Of a stretch of 40,810 nucleotides of DNA, positions 16,148 to 24,606 are shown in pieces. Location of the stretch: the NCBI GenBank assembly GCA_002347755.1, contig DDXT01000060.1:1-40810 (forward strand), written 5' to 3'. A program made the position numbers and the translations under genes. This stretch comes from Caryophanales bacterium UBA2253. Lineage in GTDB: Bacteria; Bacillota_I; Bacilli_A; ML615J-28; CAG-698. The number at the start of each line of letters is the position of its first letter. The first letter of the stretch is position 1. Below the pieces are notes generated by a model. It was not told the DNA's origin. It saw nothing but the letters and a program-made list of their open reading frames with translations, and ran no database searches.

Positions 16148-18247
16148 GTGAAAAACATCAGTCAATCGGTCCCGCTCGTCGATTACGAAGAAAAAGCCTC
16201 GGGAAAGACCGTATTTGTTAATGACATCCGGATGGAGGATTTGCATTACGCGAAGACCGTCCGTTCCGAAAAAGCCCACGCTTTGATCAAAAACATCGCC
16301 ATTCCTGCCCTTCCGGACGGGTATTTTACGGTTGATGCTTCGGATATTCCCGGAAAGAACTTTGTGAAGGTCATTTCTGAGGACTGGCCGATTTTCGCGA
16401 AGAACACCGTCAACCACATCGGCGAGCCGATCATGCTTTTGGTCGGCCAAGACAAAGCCGTGCTGGAAGAAATCGCGAAAGCCATTAAAATCGAATATGA
16501 GGAACTGACGCCCGTCTTTGATTATCAAAACAGCGCCGTTCACAAGCATTATTCCAAAGGCCATTTTGAGGGCCTTTTGAAGTGGCCGCACCGCCTGATC
16601 GAACATACTTACGAAACCGGCTATCAAGAACAGGCTTACATTGAGCCCCAGGGGCTGATCGCTTGTTTGGAAAGCCAACGGAAGATCAAACTGATTGGAT
16701 CGTTTCAATGTCCTTATTACGTGAAAAACGCCGTCATCAACGCTTTGGGATGGAAGTCCGACCAAGTGCGGGTCATTCAAACTGCGGTCGGGGGAGCTTT
16801 CGGTGGCAAAGAGGAATTTCCGTCGCTGATGGCCTGCCAGTTGGCCGTTGCCGTCAATAAGATCCGTAAGCCGATCAAAATGGTTTATGAACGCGAAGAA
16901 GACATGCTGGTCACCACCAAACGGCATCCGTCCCGAATCAAACTATCCGGGATCGTTGACGACAATCGCCGCCTCTCGGGAATCAAAGCTCAAATTGCTT
17001 TGGACGGCGGGGCTTACGTGGGATTAAGCAGCGTTGTTTTGGCTAGGTCCATGTTAGCCGTGACCGGGGCTTATACGATCCCGAATCTGGATGTTACCGG
17101 CGACGTTTATGTTACCAATACCGTTCCGACCGGGGCTTTTCGGGGTTTCGGAGCGCCGCAGATGATATTTGCGATCGAAATGTTCATGCATCATCTCGCG
17201 GAAGAGTTGGGGATCCCGGCTTATGAGTTCCGAATGGCCCACCTGGCCAAACAAGGCGATTTGACTTCGACCGGAGGCGTTTTCCGCGACCCGATCATTT
17301 TGAAAGAATTGATCAACAAAGTCGCCAAAGCTTCCGGTTATTTTGAAAAATACCAAAACTATCAAGTCCAAAACAGTTTCAAAGGCATTGGGATGAGCTG
17401 CTTTTTCCATGGCTGCGGATTCACCGGCAGCGGGGAAAGCACCCAAATCAAAGCCAAAGTGAAATTGCACAAAGATAAATCCGACCAGGTTTTCATTTTG
17501 GTCGCGGCCGTTGACATGGGGCAAGGCGCGAGAACCACGCTGAGCAAAATCGTTTATGATACCCTGCAGATTCCGGCTTCCCAAGTAACCTTTGCCAGAC
17601 CGGATACCGATGACGTGCCTGACTCCGGACCGACCGTGGCTTCGCGAACCGTGATGATCGTGGGCGGGCTATTGGCCAGAGCCGCCCAGAAACTTCGGGA
17701 TCAATGGGTCCAAAATCAGGAAATCACCGTGATGGAAAAATACCAACAGCCCGACTTCATCAAATGGGATGACGAGGCCCTGCAAGGCGATGCCTACCCG
17801 GCTTATTCCTGGGGCGTGAACGTCGTTGAAACGGAAGTCGACCCGGTAACTTATGCTGTCAAAGTGATCGGGATCTGGAGCGCTTATGATTTGGGAAAAG
17901 CCATTGATGAAAGAATCATCCAGGGTCAAGCCGACGGCGGCATTGCTCAGGGCATTGCTTACGGATATTTGGAAGTGATGCGTCATGAATCCGGGAAAAT
18001 CAAACAGCACAATCTGACTGATTACATCATCCCGACTTCGGCGGACATGGCCCCAACCCAAACGTTCCTGGTAGAAAACCCGTTTGCTTTCGGACCTTAC
18101 GGAGCCAAGGGAGCCGGGGAACTGACTTTGGTCGGCGGGGCGCCGGCGGTGGCTTTGGCCATTGAACAAGCGATCAAACGGCCGATTCACAAAATTCCCG
18201 CGACCCCGGAATACATTATGGAGCTGATGAATCATGAAACCGATTAA
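16148..18247 (+). CDS. Molybdenum hydroxylase large subunit (second set)
   Basis: A 699-residue second molybdopterin-binding subunit of the xanthine oxidase family, about 75 residues shorter than the first. It shows VGGAFGGKE, GAFRGFGAPQ, VDMGQGAR and, near the end, AKGAGELTLVGG, with Glu658 as probable catalytic base. The GTG start at 16148 has a near-perfect AAGGAGG site 7 nt upstream. Its motifs are closer to typical bacterial xanthine dehydrogenase than those of the first set, so the two enzymes probably act at different ring positions. The gene order is large, Fe-S, FAD, the reverse of the first set. It overlaps its Fe-S gene by 14 bp. Confidence 0.92.
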   Translation: MKNISQSVPLVDYEEKASGKTVFVNDIRMEDLHYAKTVRSEKAHALIKNIAIPALPDGYFTVDASDIPGKNFVKVISEDWPIFAKNTVNHIGEPIMLLVGQDKAVLEEIAKAIKIEYEELTPVFDYQNSAVHKHYSKGHFEGLLKWPHRLIEHTYETGYQEQAYIEPQGLIACLESQRKIKLIGSFQCPYYVKNAVINALGWKSDQVRVIQTAVGGAFGGKEEFPSLMACQLAVAVNKIRKPIKMVYEREEDMLVTTKRHPSRIKLSGIVDDNRRLSGIKAQIALDGGAYVGLSSVVLARSMLAVTGAYTIPNLDVTGDVYVTNTVPTGAFRGFGAPQMIFAIEMFMHHLAEELGIPAYEFRMAHLAKQGDLTSTGGVFRDPIILKELINKVAKASGYFEKYQNYQVQNSFKGIGMSCFFHGCGFTGSGESTQIKAKVKLHKDKSDQVFILVAAVDMGQGARTTLSKIVYDTLQIPASQVTFARPDTDDVPDSGPTVASRTVMIVGGLLARAAQKLRDQWVQNQEITVMEKYQQPDFIKWDDEALQGDAYPAYSWGVNVVETEVDPVTYAVKVIGIWSAYDLGKAIDERIIQGQADGGIAQGIAYGYLEVMRHESGKIKQHNLTDYIIPTSADMAPTQTFLVENPFAFGPYGAKGAGELTLVGGAPAVALAIEQAIKRPIHKIPATPEYIMELMNHETD

Positions 18248-18707
18248 ATTTAGCCTTAACGGCGAAGAAGTAATACTCGCTCTAGATCCCAGCCTGCGGC
18301 TTTTGGACGTACTGCGCGACCATTTCCATCTGACCGGATCCAAAGAAGGATGCGGCGAAGGGGAATGCGGCGCCTGCGCGGTGCTTTTGGACGGTCACAT
18401 CATCAACAGCTGCTGTTTTCCTTTGGGAAACGCAAACGGCCATTCGGTGGTCACGATCGAAGGATATTCGAAAACCAAACGTTATAAAGCCCTAGAAGAC
18501 GCTTTCGGTGAAGAAGGCGGTATGCAGTGCGGTTTTTGCACGCCGGGGATGATCATCGCGGCCGAAAGCCTGCTGAACAAAAATCCCCATCCGACCGAAG
18601 AAGCAATCCGCATCGGGATCTCCGGGAATCTCTGCCGCTGCACCGGTTACAACATGATCGTTAAAGCGGTCAAAAGAGCCTCCGAAAAGGGGGCGGGATT
18701 ATGGTAA
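18234..18707 (+). CDS. Molybdenum hydroxylase [2Fe-2S] subunit (second set)
   Basis: A 157-residue small subunit with two [2Fe-2S] sites. Cys40, 45, 48 and 60 belong to the N-terminal ferredoxin-like domain (GCGEGECGAC). Cys99, 102, 134 and 136 belong to the C-terminal helical domain (CGFCTPG and CRCTGY). Both motifs match the family consensus exactly, unlike the first-set paralogue. It transfers electrons from molybdenum to FAD. Overlaps of 14 bp upstream and 7 bp downstream indicate tight translational coupling within the three-subunit set. Confidence 0.93.
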   Translation: MKPIKFSLNGEEVILALDPSLRLLDVLRDHFHLTGSKEGCGEGECGACAVLLDGHIINSCCFPLGNANGHSVVTIEGYSKTKRYKALEDAFGEEGGMQCGFCTPGMIIAAESLLNKNPHPTEEAIRIGISGNLCRCTGYNMIVKAVKRASEKGAGLW

Positions 18708-19540
18708 AACAGATCATTCCCGCCAATTATCGGGAAGCGCTCAGCCTTCTAAACGAAGAACCTTATCAAATCATCGCCGGCGGAAGCGATCTGATGATCC
18801 AAAAACGGAACATCGCCGGACTGCCTCCGAAATTTGAAAAGAATCTGCTTTATTTATTCAATCTGAAAGAACTTAAAGTCGTGATAAAAGAACCGTCGCA
18901 GATTCGGATCGGGTCGATGACTTCGCTGGAGGATCTGCTTGATCATCCCAACACGCCGCCGCTTTTGAAACAAGTCATCGCCGAGATGGCTTCGCCGGCG
19001 TTGCGAAATGTAGCCACTCTGTCCGGTAACATCGGCAATGCGTCTCCGGCCGGAGACAGTTTGGTCGCGCTGTTTTTGCTAGATGCGGTGGTGGTTTTGG
19101 AAAGCATTGGCGGGATCCGGCGGCTTCCGATCGAAGAAGTCATCGTCGGGCCAAGAAAAACCGTGATCCGGGCCAATGAACTGATTCGGGAGATCATCAT
19201 CCCTGATCAGGATTTCACCAAAGTTCAGTGGGTCAAAGTCGGAGGCCGAAAAGCCGACGCGATTTCCAAAGTGTCGTTCGCCGGCGCGGTGAATGTCAAA
19301 AACCAGACGATCCAAGATTTTCGGGTCGCCCTGGGGGCCGTCTATCAAACCGTGATCCGCAACCGGACCATCGAAACAACGGTCAAAGGCCAAACCGTTT
19401 CCGCTCTGAAGAATGGAGTCAAAACCGCATTGGCGAAGTTTGAACCGCTCATTCGTCCGATCGACGACCAGCGTTCAAACAAAGACTATCGCAAGCAAGT
19501 GGCCCTGAACATGATAAAAGACTTTATCATGAAGATTTAG
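18701..19540 (+). CDS. Molybdenum hydroxylase FAD-binding subunit (second set)
   Basis: A 279-residue FAD subunit of the XdhB/CoxM family. IIAGGSDLM (near residue 24) and ATLSGNIGNASPAGD (near residue 104) are the canonical FAD-contact loops, followed by the typical small C-terminal domain. It completes the second hydroxylase. The fully standard loops contrast with the altered loop of the first-set FAD subunit, which hints that only this set uses the classical electron exit to NAD+ (inference). Confidence 0.92.
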   Translation: MVKQIIPANYREALSLLNEEPYQIIAGGSDLMIQKRNIAGLPPKFEKNLLYLFNLKELKVVIKEPSQIRIGSMTSLEDLLDHPNTPPLLKQVIAEMASPALRNVATLSGNIGNASPAGDSLVALFLLDAVVVLESIGGIRRLPIEEVIVGPRKTVIRANELIREIIIPDQDFTKVQWVKVGGRKADAISKVSFAGAVNVKNQTIQDFRVALGAVYQTVIRNRTIETTVKGQTVSALKNGVKTALAKFEPLIRPIDDQRSNKDYRKQVALNMIKDFIMKI

Positions 19541-19561
19541 GGGAGAACCCGAAGGTAAAAA

Positions 19562-20818
19562 ATGAAAACTTTCGTCAAACAATATCAATGCACTTTGTGC
19601 GGCCAAGTCTTTTCTCCGAGCCCAACCGCGGAAACCTGCCCTTCCTGCGGCGAAAAAGGCATCTTGGACATTGAATACGATTATGAAACGATGAAAAAGA
19701 CGGTTGATCGGAAATATTTTCAAAACAACCAGGACTTTTCGATGTGGCGTTATCAACCGCTGATGAGCGTCGAAAGCGATGATATCGGAAAGATGCTCCA
19801 TGTGGGGTGGACGCCGCTGTACCAAGCCGTCAGATTAAATCAAGAAATCAAAGTAAAAGCATTATACATCAAAGATGAAGGGGTCAACCCCAGCGCTTCT
19901 TTGAAGGACCGGGCCAGCGCAGTGGCGGTTTTAAAGGCCATGGAAGCCAAGAAAACCGTCATTTCTTGCAGTTCAACCGGCAACGCCGCTTCCAGCCTCG
20001 CCTGCCATGCGGCGCGAATGGGGTTAAAAAGCGTCATCTTCGTTCCGAAAAGAGCCCCGCTGGGGAAAGTGACCCAACTGATGGTTTATGGAACGACGCT
20101 GATCAGCGTGGACGGCGATTACCGCCAAACTTTCAATCTGTCCAAACAAGCCATTGAAGCTTACGGTTGGTATAACCGGAATGCGGCCATCAATCCCCAT
20201 TTGGTCGAAGGAAAGAAGACCGTGGCTTTGGAAATCGCTGAGCAGCTTGATTTTTCGCCGACCGATTGGGTAGCAGTATCCGTCGGGGACGGCTGCACCA
20301 TCGCCGGGGTATGCAAAGGATTTTATGATCTGCTCATGCTCGGGCTGATCAAAAAGATGCCGAGACTGCTCGGGGTCCAAAGCGAAGGCTGCGATCCGTT
20401 CTGCCAGGCCTGGAAAACCAAATCGCCGCTTAAAGAATGCGAAGAAAACACGATCGCGGACAGCATCGCCGTCGGGATCCCCCGAAATCCGATCAAAGCC
20501 CAAAAGGCCGTTGCCAACTCGGACGGAGCCTGGATCGCGGTTTCGGATGCCGACATTCTGGCGGCCATGAAACAGCTGGGAAGCCGCGAAGGCATCTTCG
20601 GCGAACCCGCCGGAGTGGCGGCTTTGGCGGGCATTCAAAAAGCGGTCCATGAGGGAATCATCAAAACAACCGAGACGGTCACCTTCATCATGACCGGAAA
20701 CGGGCTCAAAGACCCGGAAAACGCCCGAAAAGCCGTTGGCGCTCCCGTTCTTCTAAAACCCGATTTACTTGCCCTAGAGAATTATCTAAAAGAAAGAGGA
20801 GAATTCAAACATGTATAA
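19562..20818 (+). CDS. Threonine synthase-like PLP enzyme with N-terminal zinc ribbon
   Basis: A 418-residue fold-type II PLP enzyme. An N-terminal zinc ribbon (Cys10, Cys13, Cys26, Cys29) is followed by the PLP lysine motif ASLKDRAS (Lys115) and the phosphate/substrate loop CSSTGNAAS. The closest general family is threonine synthase. However, it sits in a purine-degradation operon with no threonine-pathway genes, so a beta-elimination or replacement on a purine-derived amino acid is more plausible (inference). The start at 19562 has GAAGG 7 nt upstream. It overlaps the next PLP gene by 8 bp, so the two may act consecutively or as partners. Confidence 0.82.
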   Translation: MKTFVKQYQCTLCGQVFSPSPTAETCPSCGEKGILDIEYDYETMKKTVDRKYFQNNQDFSMWRYQPLMSVESDDIGKMLHVGWTPLYQAVRLNQEIKVKALYIKDEGVNPSASLKDRASAVAVLKAMEAKKTVISCSSTGNAASSLACHAARMGLKSVIFVPKRAPLGKVTQLMVYGTTLISVDGDYRQTFNLSKQAIEAYGWYNRNAAINPHLVEGKKTVALEIAEQLDFSPTDWVAVSVGDGCTIAGVCKGFYDLLMLGLIKKMPRLLGVQSEGCDPFCQAWKTKSPLKECEENTIADSIAVGIPRNPIKAQKAVANSDGAWIAVSDADILAAMKQLGSREGIFGEPAGVAALAGIQKAVHEGIIKTTETVTFIMTGNGLKDPENARKAVGAPVLLKPDLLALENYLKERGEFKHV

Positions 20819-22175
20819 AGTGCCATTCGGACCAACTTACGAGGAAATGCTTCATCCGGACAAAATTGATCCCGAAATCCGAAAACAGGCTCTGAAAGCC
20901 AAAACCAACGAACTGGATCCGATCAACCTTTTCAACATCATTTGGAAAAACGAAAAGAACCAAGTCAATAAGATCGTTCTGCCCAAAGCCCTGACCGGGG
21001 TTGACGCCAACATCGTCGTTCTGCTCGGGAAATACTTCCCGTCCGGTTCCCATAAAGTCGGACCGGCTTATTCAACGCTCATCGAAGGCTGCGTCGACGG
21101 GGACATCATCCCCGGAAAACATACCATTCTCGGACCTTCCACCGGCAATTTCGGAATCGGGGTTTCATACATTTGCAATTTGATGAAATATGATTCCATT
21201 GTCATCATGCCCGACAACATGAGCAAGGAACGTTATGACCGCATCCGCAAGTATGGTGCCAAACTTGACCTGACGCCCGGAACCGAATCAGACGTCATTC
21301 TGACGCTCGAACGAACGTATGAACTTAAGAAAAACCCGAATTTCCGGACCTTGGCGCAATTTGAACTGTTCCCTAATTACCGGTTCCATCGTCATGTTAC
21401 CGGAAACAGCGCCGTCGAAGCGGTCGAAGGCATCGGAAACGGCCGGATCGCCTGCTTCACTTCGGCTCCCGGAAGCGCCGGGACGCTGGCGGCGGGAGAT
21501 CAAATCAAAGCGGTCTTTCCGGAAGCCAAGATCGTGGCGCTGGAGCCTTACGAATGCTCGACCCTCACGAACGGAGGCCGCGGGCAGCATCGCATTGAAG
21601 GCATCGGCGACAAAATGTGCACGCTCATCCATAACGTTCTGACCACCGATTTCATCGCTTTGATCAAAGACGATGATTCGGTCAAAGGTCTGAAGATCAT
21701 TCATGACGCCCCGCACATTCTGAAAGAATTTGGAGTTGACCAAGAAACCGCGAATGCGATGACCGATTTGTTCGGCGTTTCAGGGATCTGCAACATTCTG
21801 GGAGCCATCAAAATGGCCAAGTATCTCCGCCTTGGAGAAAATGACAACGTCGTTACGATCGCGACTGACGGTTTCGATCGTTATGACAGCGTCATCCAAG
21901 ATCTGGATCACCGGGTTTTGGAAACCGAAGATTTTGTTCTGCGGCGCTGGTTCAAAGATATTTTCCAAAAAGCCGACACCGAAGACATCGAGGATGTTCG
22001 GAGAGCCGCGGGAAAAGAAAGACTTTTCAAACAGAAAGAGAAAGACTGGCTGCGATTTGGCTATTCTCTGGAATACCTTAACAAAATGCGTTCCATGCAG
22101 TTCTGGGACGACGAATATGCCAAGATCAAAGAATATGAACAAAAGATCAAAGAAAAAAGAGGTGAAACGGTATAA
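20811..22175 (+). CDS. PLP-dependent lyase-like enzyme (YgeX position)
   Basis: A 454-residue fold-type II PLP enzyme of the cysteine synthase/ammonia-lyase superfamily. Lys82 in SGSHKVGP is the probable Schiff-base lysine, GPSTGNFG (108-115) the substrate loop, and SAPGSAGTLAAGD the PLP-phosphate loop. It holds the place of YgeX (diaminopropionate ammonia-lyase) beside ygeY and ygeW. Its lysine motif and greater length differ from what I recall of YgeX, so I do not assign that symbol. A beta-elimination yielding pyruvate and ammonia from a diamino acid would fit the pathway (inference). AGAGGAG precedes its ATG. Confidence 0.78.
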   Translation: MYKVPFGPTYEEMLHPDKIDPEIRKQALKAKTNELDPINLFNIIWKNEKNQVNKIVLPKALTGVDANIVVLLGKYFPSGSHKVGPAYSTLIEGCVDGDIIPGKHTILGPSTGNFGIGVSYICNLMKYDSIVIMPDNMSKERYDRIRKYGAKLDLTPGTESDVILTLERTYELKKNPNFRTLAQFELFPNYRFHRHVTGNSAVEAVEGIGNGRIACFTSAPGSAGTLAAGDQIKAVFPEAKIVALEPYECSTLTNGGRGQHRIEGIGDKMCTLIHNVLTTDFIALIKDDDSVKGLKIIHDAPHILKEFGVDQETANAMTDLFGVSGICNILGAIKMAKYLRLGENDNVVTIATDGFDRYDSVIQDLDHRVLETEDFVLRRWFKDIFQKADTEDIEDVRRAAGKERLFKQKEKDWLRFGYSLEYLNKMRSMQFWDDEYAKIKEYEQKIKEKRGETV

Positions 22176-23389
22176 TGAACGTTCCTTTTTTGGAAATATT
22201 GAACCAAGCGAGGTCCCATGAGAAAGCGATGACGGCCTTTCTCCGCGACCTGATCCGCATACCCGGCGAATCGGGGAAAGAAGAACAAGTCATTCTGAGG
22301 ATCAAAGAAGAAATGGAAAAAGTGGGGTTTGAGGACATTGCCATCGATCCGATGGGAAACCTGCTTGGAAAAATGGGCAAGGGAAAACATCTGATCGCCA
22401 TGGATGCTCACATTGACACCGTCGGCATCGGTAACATTGAAAACTGGACTTACGACCCCTATGAAGGCGGCGAAGACGCGGAGGTCATCGTCGGCCGCGG
22501 TTCCAGCGATCAGCTGGGAGGCATCGCCGCCATGGTCTACGCCGGGAAAGTCATCCGGGATTTAAAACTCGAGGATGATTACACTCTTTTGGTCACCGCT
22601 ACCGTTCAGGAAGAAGACTGCGACGGGCTATGTTGGCAGTATATCATTGAAAAAGACCGGATCCGTCCGGAATTCGTGGTCATCACCGAGCCGACTAACG
22701 GCCGGATCTACCGGGGACACCGGGGCCGGATGGAAATAAAAGTCACCGTTTCCGGCGTCAGCTGCCACGGAAGCGCTCCGGAACGGGGCGACAATGCCAT
22801 TTTCAAAATGGCGCCAATCCTGTTGGAAATCGAAAAATTCAGCCATCAGCTGAAAAATGACGCTTTTCTTGGGAAAGGAACAATGACGGTCAGCGAAATC
22901 TTCTTCAGTTCGCCGTCCAGGTGCGCGGTCGCGGACAGTTGCTCGATTTCCATTGACCGGCGTTTGACCCAAGGGGAAACTTATCAGTCGGCTTTGGAAG
23001 AGATCCGAAATCTTCCATCCGTAAAATCTGCTTCAGCCAAAGTGGAAATGTATGATTACGAGCGTCCGTCTTACACCGGGTTGGTTTATCCGACCCAAGC
23101 TTATTTTCCGACCTGGGTTCTTCCGGAGAACCATGTGGTTTGCCAGACGGCCGTCGAATCGTTCCGCCGGTTGTTTGGAAAAGACCCGGTCGTAGACAAA
23201 TGGACCTTTTCCACGAACGGCGTTTCCATCATGGGACGCCACGGCATTCCTTGTGTCGGCTTCGGGCCGGGACGGGAAGAAGAAGCGCATGCTCCAAATG
23301 AAAAGACCTATAAAACAGAACTCGTCGATGCCTGTGCCATGTACGCCGCCATCCCGGGAGTTTATCTAAATAATCAGAAAAGAGGATGA
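22175..23389 (+). CDS. ygeY: YgeY-family M20 metallohydrolase
   Basis: A 404-residue M20-type hydrolase. Seen are the first metal His79-x-Asp81 (MDAHIDTV), bridging Asp112 (GRGSSDQLGG) and the catalytic Glu pair 146-147 (VQEEDCDG), then a dimerisation domain around SCHGSAPERGDN. This matches the YgeY group, annotated elsewhere as selenium-metabolism-linked but found in purine-degradation clusters. M20 enzymes in catabolic operons often cleave ureido or acyl-amino bonds, so removal of a carbamoyl group from a ureido acid is a reasonable guess. The gene starts within the stop of the previous one (TAATG), with AGAGGTGA upstream. Confidence 0.87.
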   Translation: MNVPFLEILNQARSHEKAMTAFLRDLIRIPGESGKEEQVILRIKEEMEKVGFEDIAIDPMGNLLGKMGKGKHLIAMDAHIDTVGIGNIENWTYDPYEGGEDAEVIVGRGSSDQLGGIAAMVYAGKVIRDLKLEDDYTLLVTATVQEEDCDGLCWQYIIEKDRIRPEFVVITEPTNGRIYRGHRGRMEIKVTVSGVSCHGSAPERGDNAIFKMAPILLEIEKFSHQLKNDAFLGKGTMTVSEIFFSSPSRCAVADSCSISIDRRLTQGETYQSALEEIRNLPSVKSASAKVEMYDYERPSYTGLVYPTQAYFPTWVLPENHVVCQTAVESFRRLFGKDPVVDKWTFSTNGVSIMGRHGIPCVGFGPGREEEAHAPNEKTYKTELVDACAMYAAIPGVYLNNQKRG

Positions 23390-23394
23390 AACAA

Positions 23395-24378
23395 ATGAAA
23401 CCATTGTTTAAAGGCCGACACTTCATTACTTTGGAAGAATGGACCAAAGACGAAATTGATGTTCTGCTTAAAGTGTCAAAAGACCTCAAGAAAAAGTTCT
23501 TGAATAACAAACCAACCACGTACCTGACCAATAAAACCGCCTTTTTGATGTTTTTCGAGCAATCCACCCGAACCCGAAATTCCATGGAATCCGGTTTGGC
23601 TCAACTCGGTGGACACGCGACTTTTTTGGATACCTCGATGATGCAGATCTCCCACGGCGAAAGCGCCAAGGACACGGCCATCATCTTGTCCAGCTACGGA
23701 CATGCCATTGCCTGTAGAAACTGCTTCTGGGGAATCGGTAACAAATACTTGCGCGAAATGGCCGCCCATTCGACCGTTCCGATCATCAATCTTCAGGACG
23801 ACTTGTTCCATCCGATGCAAGCCTTGGCCGATCTGATGACCATCCAGGAAGTATTTCCGACCACTCAGCATCTGAAAATATCCATCATTTGGGCCTACGC
23901 CACCACTCACAAAAAGCCGATCAGCGTTCCGCTATCCCAAATCCTGCTGTTCCCGAGATACAGCATGGATGTGACTTTGGCTTATCCGAAAGGTTATGAT
24001 CTCCCGGATTGGGCCGTCGACAAAGCCAAAAAGAATGCCTTGGAAAACGGGGGCAGTTTCCGAATCACCCACGACATGGAGGAAGCTTACCGCGGCGCGG
24101 ACATCGTGATCCCGAAAAACTGGGGAAGTTGGGTCACCAACCAATCCACGGCCGTCGTCGATGATTTGCTTGAATCGTACCGCGGCTGGAAATGTACCGA
24201 AGCCATGATGGCTTTGGCCAATCCGAACGTTCGCTACATGCATGCTTTACCGGCGGACCGGGGAAACGAAGTCGAAGACTCGGTCATCGACGGAAAACAT
24301 TCGATCATTTATCAGGAAGCCGAAAACCGGCTGCATACCGCCAAGGCCGTCATGGTCATGACGATGGGGAACAAATAA
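23395..24378 (+). CDS. ygeW: YgeW-like carbamoyltransferase
   Basis: A 327-residue member of the aspartate/ornithine carbamoyltransferase superfamily. FEQSTRTRNS (Ser57 to Arg61) is the carbamoyl-phosphate motif and FHPMQALADL (His139, Gln142) the second one. The knotted YgeW group is found with ygeX/ygeY, and this context supports it. It probably runs in the catabolic direction, releasing carbamoyl phosphate from a ureido compound. No carbamate kinase is present in the window to turn that into ATP. The second ATG (23395) is chosen because AGAGGAT is correctly spaced from it, while the first (23386) lies inside that site. It is the last gene of the operon. Confidence 0.85.
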   Translation: MKPLFKGRHFITLEEWTKDEIDVLLKVSKDLKKKFLNNKPTTYLTNKTAFLMFFEQSTRTRNSMESGLAQLGGHATFLDTSMMQISHGESAKDTAIILSSYGHAIACRNCFWGIGNKYLREMAAHSTVPIINLQDDLFHPMQALADLMTIQEVFPTTQHLKISIIWAYATTHKKPISVPLSQILLFPRYSMDVTLAYPKGYDLPDWAVDKAKKNALENGGSFRITHDMEEAYRGADIVIPKNWGSWVTNQSTAVVDDLLESYRGWKCTEAMMALANPNVRYMHALPADRGNEVEDSVIDGKHSIIYQEAENRLHTAKAVMVMTMGNK

Positions 24379-24384
24379 AAAAAA

Positions 24385-24408
24385 GAGCCGTTCGCAATCG
24401 AACGGCTC
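24385..24408. repeat. Left copy of duplicated terminator hairpin (element copy 1)
   Basis: A 10-bp perfect stem with a CAAT loop, preceded by eight A residues (24377-24384). The 23 nt at 24386-24408 recur unchanged and in the same orientation at 24577-24599, on the other side of the inserted element. Orientation is certain because the CAAT loop is not palindromic. The left copy keeps the A-run, which serves the minus-strand gene, but lacks a T-run. Confidence 0.9.
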
Positions 24409-24576
24409 AGACTGATGACAAACCCCATTTCCAAAGATGGGGTTCGTTTATTTTCCCACCACTATCTTGAAATAACAAAAAAAACACTTTTTTTAGACGC
24501 GAAAAAGATATCTTTTTGGTGCCATTGTCCCATTTTATTACAAGAAAAAATGAGCGTTGACTTTGTCAACGCTCAA
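24409..24576 (+). mobile_element. Terminator-targeting small non-coding element, copy 1
   Basis: About 168 bp with no coding potential. It is about 96% identical to the reverse complement of 37498-37663. Internal folds in order are AACCCCAT with ATGGGGTT; A8-CAC-T7; the palindrome AAAAAGATATCTTTTT; and a perfect 10-bp stem with TTT loop (24552-24561 with 24565-24574). The two window copies differ by four substitutions, one lost A and one lost T in the A/T stem (which keeps it symmetrical), and the last two bases. It is flanked by direct 23-bp repeats of the local terminator hairpin. It encodes no transposase and would have to be moved in trans. Confidence 0.8.
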
Positions 24577-24603
24577 AGCCGTTCGCAATCGAACGGCTCT
24601 TTT
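24577..24603 (+). terminator. Right copy of duplicated terminator hairpin with T-run (element copy 1)
   Basis: This is the second copy of the 23-nt hairpin sequence (24577-24599) followed by TTTT. Joined to the left copy, it would recreate a single bidirectional terminator between the convergent ygeW-like and deaminase genes, with the A-run on one side and the T-run on the other. As it stands it can still end the plus-strand purine transcript. Confidence 0.75.
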
Positions 24604-24606
24604 GGT

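Noticed and set aside
16055..16927. A 290-codon antisense frame, and similar long antisense frames at 17669-18343 and 20024-20650
   Set aside because: They lie wholly opposite well-supported genes with clear motifs. Codon bias of the real genes leaves the opposite frame open. No ribosome-binding sites or domains were seen.
24409..24576. Element as a CRISPR unit, an attC site or an ordinary IS end
   Set aside because: There are only two dispersed copies with no spacers, no attC-like core, no terminal inverted repeats and no transposase frame.
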